Below, in pieces: positions 37,235 through 44,102 of a stretch of DNA of 64,000 nt; position 1 is the first letter of the stretch, and each line of letters opens with the position of its first letter. The stretch covers positions 248,001 to 312,000 of the forward strand of contig JADJYU010000007.1 in the NCBI GenBank assembly GCA_016719565.1, written 5' to 3'. The DNA comes from Ignavibacteria bacterium. GTDB taxonomy: Bacteria > Bacteroidota > Ignavibacteria > Tepidaquicellales > Tepidaquicellaceae. A model generated the notes under the pieces. It saw only the letters and a list, made by a program, of their open reading frames with translations, did no database searches and was not told the DNA's origin. The translations under genes and the position numbers were made by a program.

Positions 37235-37252
37235 ATGATAAGATCACTTTAG
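37235..37252 (+). promoter_or_regulatory. Leader mini-ORF MIRSL-stop (cassette O)
   Basis: CCT is changed to CTT, so Pro becomes Leu. The complement to AAGG is now CTTT, which still pairs with one G-U. The SD AAGGAGG is at 37220-37226, with a spacer of 8 nt and 68 nt to the small gene. Confidence 0.55.
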
Positions 37253-37320
37253 ATATTAAGAAATGTTTTTAATCTTTATAGTTCTATTCACTTTTTATTA
37301 ACTTAAATTAATTTAGAAAA

Positions 37321-37692
37321 ATGAAAAAGAAAATTGTTTTATTGTCGGCAGTGTTACTTATTGCAATTGCTTCGGCTTTTGCAATCAACGGAAATTTGAT
37401 TTCTTCTCAGGAAGATGTCCCTGAATTTTTACTTACTGTTTATCAGTATGGTGGAGGATCAACTCAAAGTGGCGTAGAAGTAGTCATGTTTAATTCAAGT
37501 GGAGGAATAATCAAAACAGGAATAACTGGAACTAACGGTAAATGCGATTTGTCAGGTAATCATACCACCGATACTTATACAATAAAAGCTTGGTACCTAC
37601 CTAGACCTAATGATGGACAATTTGGTCAAACTACTCAATATTATAATGGTGTTAGTGTTTACCCGAATATAACATTAGGTCCTAATTATTAA
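37321..37692 (+). CDS. Small secreted protein, subtype 3 (cassette O)
   Basis: This 123-aa protein has FLLTVYQYGGGSTQSGVEV, a TGITGTNGKCDLSGNH turn with one Cys, WYLPRPNDGQFGQTT and NITLGPNY. It is closest to M. Its large partner is intact, so O is the last complete cassette of the array. Confidence 0.75.
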   Translation: MKKKIVLLSAVLLIAIASAFAINGNLISSQEDVPEFLLTVYQYGGGSTQSGVEVVMFNSSGGIIKTGITGTNGKCDLSGNHTTDTYTIKAWYLPRPNDGQFGQTTQYYNGVSVYPNITLGPNY

Positions 37693-37716
37693 CTTATTAA
37701 TTTTTCTAAATGAAAA

Positions 37717-37740
37717 AGCAGGTAACTAAGATTATCTGCT
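37717..37740 (+). promoter_or_regulatory. Intercistronic hairpin (cassette O)
   Basis: The stem AGCAGGTAA/TTATCTGCT with one wobble pair is slightly degraded compared with M. It ends 15 nt before the large gene. Confidence 0.5.
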
Positions 37741-37755
37741 CATTAATTTATCCAC

Positions 37756-39477
37756 ATGAAAAAAATTGTATTTATATTTTTATTTTTCTTGCTTGATTCA
37801 ATCTTTCTATACTCTCAAACTCCCATTCCATATCAGAATTTTCCAATACATGCTGATAGTGTAAGATGGCCATTTCTAAAGGCGGGAATACCATTAATTG
37901 CAGATTTGGATAAAGATGGTCAAAAGGAAATTATTACTACTTCACTTGATTACAATAGCGTTTTAAATCCTGTCTTATTACTACATGTCATTAATAGTTA
38001 CGGAACAAATTATCCGAATTTTCCAAAAGGTTATAATGAGTATATTTATGATATGGCGAGTGGTGATGTTAACGGAGACGGATATTTGGAAATTGTTTTA
38101 AGATTTACTCATTCAATTGATGTAATAGACAGATTTGGAAATAGACTTCCCGGTTTTCCGATTAATTATACAGGAGGTGATTTAACTACACCTCGATTTG
38201 TAAGCTTATATGATCTGGATAATGACGGTAAACTTGAAATTATTGTAAGTAGATTCGAAGAAGTCTCAGTTTTTAACTTTGACGGAACCCTCAGAGCAGG
38301 TTGGCCTAAAAATATTGTTGGCAACGCACGGTATAATCCCGCCATCGGAGATATAGACGGTGACGGATACGCTGAAATTATTTTAAATTCTTTTAAATTT
38401 GTCAACAATATTATAGACTCTGCATCCGTGACTATTTTAAAACATAATGGTGATATTTTTTCTCCAAACTGGCCTAAATATTTTCCTCTTCCATACATCT
38501 CATGGAGCTCATCTCCTTCTTTATTTATAAATAAAAATTATCCTGACTCAACTTTTTTCTTAATAAATTTAGATTCTATAACCGCCTCTGGAACTACTCA
38601 ATCATGGCACAGATTTTTAAAATACGATATATTTGGAAATATTCTATCTAGTGAATATTATTTTGCAAATCATGACTTTGGAACATTGGTAATGGGAGAT
38701 ATTAACCGTGACGGAAGATTGGAATTTGCAACGGGAACACAATTTCAAACCAGTCAATTATCTGCGTTAGATGATGATTTAAACAGATTACCCGGATGGC
38801 CACAAAATGGTGGTGGAGAACATTGGACAACTGTTGCAATTGGAAAATTAACATCAGGAAATCATCTTAATATTATATCCAATACCTGGGATGCAATACC
38901 TGATGGATATGGATATATTTTCTCTTATAATATAAATGGCAGTCAATTAACTTGGTCTCCATTAAGACCTTACGGAATTGTAAGAGGTATCTCAATTGCT
39001 GATTTAGATAATGATGGTTCAGTCGAAATTGTAGCAACAACATTATCCAATCAAGGTTTCTATTTATACGCATGGACTATCCCCGGCATTCCTTACACAC
39101 ACGAAGATTTCCCCTGGCCTCAATACGGACATGACAGATACAGAACCAATCAACACGGTTTCATACCTCCTGACGAGCCGGTCGGTATTCAGCCTATGAA
39201 TACAAATGTTCCTGCAGAATTCAATCTCTATCAGAACTTTCCTAATCCGTTTAATCCGGCCACTAGCATAAAGTTCTATATAGCGAAAAGAGGGAACGTG
39301 AGACTTGTTGTATTTGATATACTTGGAAGAGAACTATCAGCTTTAATAAATGAAAGTTTAAACCCTGGTACATATCAGGTAAGCTTTGACGGCAGCGGAC
39401 TATCGAGCGGGATTTATTTTTGCCGCCTGCAAAGCGGAAATTATATAAATACTATGAAGATGAATTTGATTAAATGA
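37756..39477 (+). CDS. FG-GAP propeller protein with T9SS domain, subtype 3 (cassette O)
   Basis: This intact 573-aa protein has the signal peptide KKIVFIFLFFLLDSIFLYSQ. Loops include DLDKDGQKE, DVNGDGYLE, DLDNDGKLE, DIDGDGYAE, DINRDGRLE and DLDNDGSVE. Residues of about 195-225 match G (NSFKFVNNIIDSASVTILKH). The conserved KFDIAK of the sorting domain is changed to KFYIAK. It ends KMNLIK and is followed by an ATGATAA-type run and module P. Confidence 0.85.
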   Translation: MKKIVFIFLFFLLDSIFLYSQTPIPYQNFPIHADSVRWPFLKAGIPLIADLDKDGQKEIITTSLDYNSVLNPVLLLHVINSYGTNYPNFPKGYNEYIYDMASGDVNGDGYLEIVLRFTHSIDVIDRFGNRLPGFPINYTGGDLTTPRFVSLYDLDNDGKLEIIVSRFEEVSVFNFDGTLRAGWPKNIVGNARYNPAIGDIDGDGYAEIILNSFKFVNNIIDSASVTILKHNGDIFSPNWPKYFPLPYISWSSSPSLFINKNYPDSTFFLINLDSITASGTTQSWHRFLKYDIFGNILSSEYYFANHDFGTLVMGDINRDGRLEFATGTQFQTSQLSALDDDLNRLPGWPQNGGGEHWTTVAIGKLTSGNHLNIISNTWDAIPDGYGYIFSYNINGSQLTWSPLRPYGIVRGISIADLDNDGSVEIVATTLSNQGFYLYAWTIPGIPYTHEDFPWPQYGHDRYRTNQHGFIPPDEPVGIQPMNTNVPAEFNLYQNFPNPFNPATSIKFYIAKRGNVRLVVFDILGRELSALINESLNPGTYQVSFDGSGLSSGIYFCRLQSGNYINTMKMNLIK

Positions 39478-39608
39478 AAAATGGTAAATGATAAATGATA
39501 AATGGAAAATGGAAAGAGAAAATTTTCCTGCAAGTAAAAATCAAAAGAAGTATCTTTAATAAAAATTTAAAATTTAAAATTTAAAATTTAAAATTAAACA
39601 TTACAGAA

Positions 39609-39974
39609 ATGACCAAAAAAATTATTTTATCCGGAGCGGTTACCTTACTGCTCTTTGCATTATTTCCGTTTCAAAAGATTCATTCAGAAAATTCAAATGA
39701 TTCTTTTTTAACTGTTTCAGTTTATGAGGAAGACGGCGCTACAGCTCTTTCTAATGCAGAGGTTAATATATTCAGCATGGATGACATTCTGCTTCAGTCC
39801 GGTATAACGGGATCTAACGGAAAGATTTACTTTTCTTTAAGAAATTTCCCTGCGGGTAAATACAAAGTAAAAGCGTATTACTTTATCAACGCTAAAGAAA
39901 TTCGTAATTCAGTGACTGAGATAAACTACACGGGCGAAAATATCGAGGCAGTTTTGAAAATTCAGAATAGATAG
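39609..39974 (+). CDS. Small secreted protein, divergent subtype 5 (module P)
   Basis: This 121-aa protein is nearly identical to 21931-22296, including about 130 bp of upstream DNA and the short segment after the stop. Here the segment breaks off at about 40020, before any sorting domain. Both copies stand at the right edge of a run of cassettes (H then I; O then P), so this module may mark a block end. No mini-ORF leader is present. Confidence 0.7.
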   Translation: MTKKIILSGAVTLLLFALFPFQKIHSENSNDSFLTVSVYEEDGATALSNAEVNIFSMDDILLQSGITGSNGKIYFSLRNFPAGKYKVKAYYFINAKEIRNSVTEINYTGENIEAVLKIQNR

Positions 39975-40175
39975 AGATGAACGCGGATCTGCAGCTGAAT
40001 ACGGCTTGGATGAAAAGCCGGATAAAAATCTAATAATTAAACTTGTATGAGTAAATTTAAAGATTTCTTTTCATTTTCTGATCTGCATAATATTCATTTT
40101 ATTGCAGTATTGAATTCAGTATTTTATTTTTGATTTAAAGAAGAGAGAGATTTTAAATTCTAATTTCAAAAAATT

Positions 40176-40454
40176 ATGGAAACTATAACGAGAAAAATAA
40201 AAAGAAACGGCAGAAATAAAATAACTATTGAATTACCTGAAGATTTCATTGCCGAGAACATTGAAGTGACAATTAAGGCGGATGAGAAAGAAGAGTTAAA
40301 AAATAATTCTAAAAAAATAAGTCTTGCTGAAGAAGCATTTGAATATTATAAAGATATCCGGGTTGATTTGAATAATTATAAATTTGACAGAGATGAATTA
40401 CACGACAGCTCCTTGAAAACGAGTTTAAATATAAATAATTTGAAATATGATTGA
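40176..40454 (+). CDS. Small antitoxin-like protein upstream of MNT
   Basis: This 92-aa protein begins ETITRKIKRNGRNKITIELP, then EDFIAENIEVTI, a short beta-hairpin pattern like many AbrB/DUF104-type antitoxin N-termini. A charged helical second half (EEAFEYYKDIRVDLNNYKFD) follows. Its stop overlaps the ATG of the nucleotidyltransferase gene by 8 nt, so it is translationally coupled to it. Assignment as antitoxin is inference; the exact family is not recognised. Confidence 0.5.
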   Translation: METITRKIKRNGRNKITIELPEDFIAENIEVTIKADEKEELKNNSKKISLAEEAFEYYKDIRVDLNNYKFDRDELHDSSLKTSLNINNLKYD

Positions 40455-40782
40455 TTATAAACAAATACAGTCGGAATTAACAGGTTATTTACAAAATATT
40501 TTTAATAATAACTTACAAAAAATTATTTTGTATGGCTCTTATGCCCGAAATGAAGAAATGTATGATTCGGATATTGATTTTTTTGTTCTTACCGACTTAT
40601 CTGATATTGAAATACGGAAAATTGAAAAAGACATTACATTCATTTCTACAGAACTTTCTCTGAAATATAATATAGTAATTTCCGTTATCGCAGTGAATTC
40701 CGATCATTATAATAAATATCTGAATTTTCTTCCCTTCTATAAGAGTATTTCAAATGACGGTATAGAGCTATATGGAAAATGA
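40447..40782 (+). CDS. MNT-type nucleotidyltransferase (antitoxin-like)
   Basis: This 111-aa minimal nucleotidyltransferase shows the signature GSYARNEEMYDSDIDFFVL, that is G-S-x(n)-D-x-D, at residues of about 31-49. A third acidic position is likely further on. In MNT-HEPN systems such enzymes modify (AMPylate) the partner HEPN toxin. It overlaps the next gene, which encodes a HEPN start, by 11 nt. The length is normal for MNT. Confidence 0.75.
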   Translation: MIDYKQIQSELTGYLQNIFNNNLQKIILYGSYARNEEMYDSDIDFFVLTDLSDIEIRKIEKDITFISTELSLKYNIVISVIAVNSDHYNKYLNFLPFYKSISNDGIELYGK

Positions 40783-40966
40783 GATATATGATCTTGCAAA
40801 ATACCGTCTTTCAAAATCAAAAGCTGATCTGGAAAGCGCACAACTGAATTTTAAGAACAATCTATTCTCTCAATCAATTAACAGGTCCTACTATGCGATT
40901 TTCCATATTCCTGATAACTATAAGTGTCTTGCGCAATTCGTTATTACACTCACAAACTTTCCTTGA
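40772..40966 (+). pseudogene. Truncated HEPN toxin gene
   Basis: The first 45 codons are typical of a HEPN protein (IYDLAKYRLSKSKADLESAQ, then SINRSYYAIFH). They include the R-x6-H motif of HEPN ribonucleases (RSYYAIFH). Directly after this His the sequence becomes unrelated and stops, at 64 codons instead of about 120-130. A deletion or a rearrangement joined it to other DNA. The toxin half is therefore probably inactive. Confidence 0.65.
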
Positions 40967-41047
40967 CTTCCATAGTGGTGAAAGTTTATAAGTATTACCA
41001 TCTTAAATTTGATTAAAGCGAATATAATTACTCTATCATAAAACAAT

Positions 41048-41278
41048 ATGAAACTTCAAAAAAACATTAAAGCTGTAATTTTAAATGGTGATGAAAGCGG
41101 ATTTGTAGCTGAATGTCTGGAAATTCCTGTGGTTACACAAGGTCAGACTATGGATGAAGTTACAATTAATCTGAAAGAAGCTGTTGAGCTTTTTCTTGAC
41201 GGCGAAGATCCGAAAGAATTCGGATTGGATCAAAAGCCGAATTTAATGGTAACAATTGAGCCTGAACCAGTTTTGTGA
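41048..41278 (+). CDS. HicB-like antitoxin, orphan
   Basis: This 76-aa protein has the degenerate RNase H-like fold of HicB: AVILNGDESGFVAECLEIPV, a TQGQTMDEV turn, then INLKEAVELFLDG. This is the N-terminal HicB domain, without an extra DNA-binding helix at the C-terminus. No HicA-like gene is visible on either side, though one would normally lie next to it. It may be an orphan or a remnant. Confidence 0.65.
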   Translation: MKLQKNIKAVILNGDESGFVAECLEIPVVTQGQTMDEVTINLKEAVELFLDGEDPKEFGLDQKPNLMVTIEPEPVL

Positions 41279-41655
41279 AAACGAAAGATTTGTTTATAAC
41301 ACCAACACCACCGAAGGCGAAATTAATATTTAAAAAAATATCAGAAAGCGTAAACCCAAAAACCTCACACACTAACCCTGAATATTAAACTTTTTTAACC
41401 AAAAAAATCTTTTAAGATCAGAAGGAAAAGAAAGTTACTTTACAAAACCTGAAATATGTCCGTTGTTTTTTAATTCAAACTCCTGTTAAATTTGTATAGT
41501 TCTTTTAAATATATTTTATATTTACTGCATGAGAGTTCAGGGTAATGTATTATCATAGAAACGTTGAAATTAAGAATTTAAGTTTTTCAGAATAGTCATT
41601 AAGCTTTTATTAAAAGAGTTTGAGTAAAAGTAACTGCAAAGCTTAAGATGCGCGA
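41279..41655. other. Gene-free stretch after the HicB-like gene
   Basis: No coding frame is supported. The only recognisable element is ACACCAACACCACCGAAGGC near 41300, which recurs in similar form near 42573 on the other side of the 21-nt arrays. It may mark the ends of an insertion. Confidence 0.4.
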
Positions 41656-42075
41656 AGACAGTTTAGTTTACTTAGAAGACTTTTAACTTTAAAAAATAGA
41701 CACTCAACCTTCGGATGAAGACTGCTGACTCTAAATAGTAGACTTTGAACTTTCGATAGAAGACTGCTGACATTAAAAAATAGACTTTCATCTTTCGGGC
41801 GGAGACTTTCAGCTTTCAATCAGAGACATTTAGCTTTAAAATAGAGACCTGCTGCTTTTAAAAAGAGACTTGCGGCTTTTAAATAAAGACTTTCGGCTTT
41901 CAATAAGAGACTTTCGGCTTTCAATAAGAGACTTTCGGATTTCAATAAGAGACTTTCAGCTTTCAATAAGAGACTTTCGGCTCTCAAAAAGAGACTTTCG
42001 GCTCTCAAAAATAGACATGCGGTTCTCAAAAATAGACATGCTGCAGTCAATCAGAGACATTCGTAACTCGTCAGA
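41656..42075. repeat. 21-nt phased tandem array 1 (AGAC units)
   Basis: Twenty consecutive units of exactly 21 nt each start with AGAC. The central units are nearly identical (AGACTTTCGGCTTTCAATAA plus G), and the outer ones diverge everywhere except AGAC. No length change occurs over 420 bp. No reading frame is open through the whole array, so the short frames inside (heptapeptides such as DFRLSIR) are probably not genes. Twenty-one bp is close to two helical turns, which would place AGAC on one face of the DNA. Confidence 0.8.
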
Positions 42076-42092
42076 AGACACGAAGCAGCCGG

Positions 42093-42480
42093 GAAATGAG
42101 TTTCGGAAGTTACGAAACAAATAAACGTAATGCAGAAATCGTTTTCACAAGTTAAGAAATTGTTTTCGCAACTTGAGAAATGTGTTTCTTCATTGCAGAA
42201 ATGGTTTGCGGCAGTTGAGAAATCGTTGTCATAAGTTAAATTTAAGTTTGCAACAGTGCCGAAACTGTCCCCTTCATGCAGGATAAAGTGCGCAGCAATG
42301 ACGAAATGGTTTGCGAAAGTTCCGAAATGAATAGCGGCAGTTCCGAAATGGTTTGCGAAAGTTCCGAAATGAGTTGCGGAGGTTGAGAAATGAATTGCGG
42401 AAGTTGAGAAATGAGTTGCGGCATTTGAGAAATGAGTTGCGGAGGTTGAGAAATAGCGCGAGTTGGTAGAGAAATGCGGT
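42093..42480. repeat. 21-nt phased tandem array 2 (GAAA units)
   Basis: A second array of different sequence has the same 21-nt period. GAAA occurs at 42093 and every 21 nt to 42471, in 17 of 19 positions (degenerate at 42240 and 42282). The best-conserved unit resembles GAAATGAGTTGCGGAGGTTG plus A. It starts 17 nt after the last AGAC of array 1, so the two abut. It is not open in any frame throughout. Confidence 0.8.
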
Positions 42481-42673
42481 GAAATTTTTTACTTTAAAAC
42501 TTAATTACGCAAATACAGACTGTTTTGGGATAAATCAAGATATTCTAACTACAGCGGCTCTATGTAGTTGGTGGATATAACAACACCACCGACGGCGAAA
42601 AAATTTTAACTTTGAGCCTTCGAGCCTTTGAGGTAATTTCAATGTTTTCGTACATGCTGTCCCGATTGGGTGA

Positions 42674-42820
42674 GCGGCGTTTCGAATCAGGTGATTCGTA
42701 ACGAGAGGAAATTTTATTAATCTCGTACCCAATCTCCCGATTGGATACGCGGCGTTACGAATCAGGAGATTCGTAACGAGATTAGTACGCGGCGTTACGA
42801 ATCAGGAGATTCATAACAAG
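42674..42820. repeat. Three REP-like palindromic repeats
   Basis: Copies lie at 42674-42705, 42749-42780 and 42789-42820. Each has GCGGCG followed by the stem GTTACGAATC/GATTCGTAAC with a 3-nt loop. The first and third have point changes. A further small palindrome CCAATC/GATTGG lies between copies 1 and 2. They are typical of dispersed extragenic palindromes. No RAYT transposase is in the window. Confidence 0.65.
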
Positions 42821-42998
42821 AGGAAGGTGAAGATAAGAATTTATTTCAAAAATGGAATTTTAATTGCTAAAAGGCTTTTATATAAAATTTCAATCCGGAG
42901 TTTTCAAGGTCAGGTTCTTTTTGAATTACTCAAACAGAATATTACATTTAAATTCATTTTATAAAGAAGTATAATTACTAAATTTTACAATTATTTCC

Positions 42999-44078
42999 TT
43001 GAGCAAAAAAATCAAATACATTTCAGTAAGTTTAATAGTAATAATCTTAGCTGCAGCATTCCTGCTTCCAAAGATACTGTCCGGAAGCAAGACGGATAAA
43101 GTTCAGAAATCCGGACCGGATTCAAAGAATATGCCCCTGCCGGCGAACGGTTTTATAGTCAAAGCCGAAGAGCTGGATAATAAAATAAAGGTCATAGGTT
43201 CTATTGTTGCAAACGAGGAAGTAGAACTCCGCAGCGAGCTTTCAAGAAAAATTACCGGTATTTATTTTAAGGAAGGAACGTTTGTTTCCAAAGGCAAGCT
43301 GCTCTTCAAACTTGATGATTCGGATCTTATGGCGCAGATGAATAAACTTATAATACAATCAGAGCTGACCGAATTAAATCTTAACAGAACAAAAGAATTA
43401 TTTGATAAAAGTCTTTCTACAAGGGAAGAGTATGATATTATTCAGAATGAAAATGACGCATTAAATGCTGAGCTGGAAATACTGGATGTGCAGATCGATA
43501 AGACAAACATCAGAGCTCCCTTCTCAGGAATTATAGGCTTTAAAAATGTCAGCTCAGGCAGTTATGTGACGCCTTCGGTTATCCTGGCAAACATTCAGGA
43601 AATAGGCAGAGTGAAACTTGATTTTTCAATTCCGGAAAAATATATAACAGTATTCAATAAAGGACAGGGCATAACTTTTAATGTAGAAGGTATTGATGAA
43701 GAATTCACAGGCGTAATTTCTGCATTCGAACCAAAGCTTGACGGCAATACAAGATCTCTCACTGTCAGAGCAATTTGTCAGAATCCCGGAAATAAGTTAA
43801 TACCCGGTACATTTGCTAATGTTAATCTAAATTTAAGCAGTATAAAGGATGCTATATTAATTCCCACACAGGCGCTGATACCGAAACTTAAAGGTCACGA
43901 TGTATTTGTTTTAAATAACGGAACTGCGCGACTCACTGATGTTACTTCAGGAATGCGGACCGAAAATCTTGTACAGATAATCTCCGGTATAAATCCCGGT
44001 GATACAGTGATCACAACAAACATTTTAAGATTAAAAAACGGATCACCTGTGGTGATAGATAAAATAGAATCTCAGTAA
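42999..44078 (+). CDS. RND efflux periplasmic adaptor (membrane fusion protein)
   Basis: This 359-aa protein starts at TTG (42999); the next residues SKKIKYISVSLIVIILAAAF form a signal anchor, so this start fits. A lipoyl-like half (VGSIVANEEVELRSELSRKI, later APFSGIIGFKNVSSG) flanks a coiled-coil hairpin (residues of about 110-165). The beta-barrel follows (VKLDFSIPEKYI), then the membrane-proximal domain (LIPTQALIPK). It links the inner-membrane pump to an outer-membrane channel. The pump gene follows after 24 nt. No TolC-type gene is nearby, so a channel must come from elsewhere. Confidence 0.85.
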   Translation: MSKKIKYISVSLIVIILAAAFLLPKILSGSKTDKVQKSGPDSKNMPLPANGFIVKAEELDNKIKVIGSIVANEEVELRSELSRKITGIYFKEGTFVSKGKLLFKLDDSDLMAQMNKLIIQSELTELNLNRTKELFDKSLSTREEYDIIQNENDALNAELEILDVQIDKTNIRAPFSGIIGFKNVSSGSYVTPSVILANIQEIGRVKLDFSIPEKYITVFNKGQGITFNVEGIDEEFTGVISAFEPKLDGNTRSLTVRAICQNPGNKLIPGTFANVNLNLSSIKDAILIPTQALIPKLKGHDVFVLNNGTARLTDVTSGMRTENLVQIISGINPGDTVITTNILRLKNGSPVVIDKIESQ

Positions 44079-44102
44079 TCTAAAAAATATTTTCAGATAT
44101 AA

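Noticed and set aside
297..40020. Diversity-generating retroelement or invertase-driven shufflon
   Set aside because: No reverse transcriptase, no template repeat, no recombinase gene and no inverted-repeat crossover sites are seen. All cassettes point the same way, so homologous recombination is the simpler explanation.
40046..40132. 28-codon ORF starting MSKFKDFFSF
   Set aside because: It is too short and has no ribosome site, homologue or conserved context that I can see.
41820..42124. Heptapeptide-repeat proteins encoded by the 21-nt array
   Set aside because: The frames are open only across the central units, both strands give equally good heptads, and flanking units have stops, so the period is better explained at DNA level.
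41656..42480. CRISPR array
   Set aside because: The units are directly adjacent 21-mers without spacers, and no cas genes are present.
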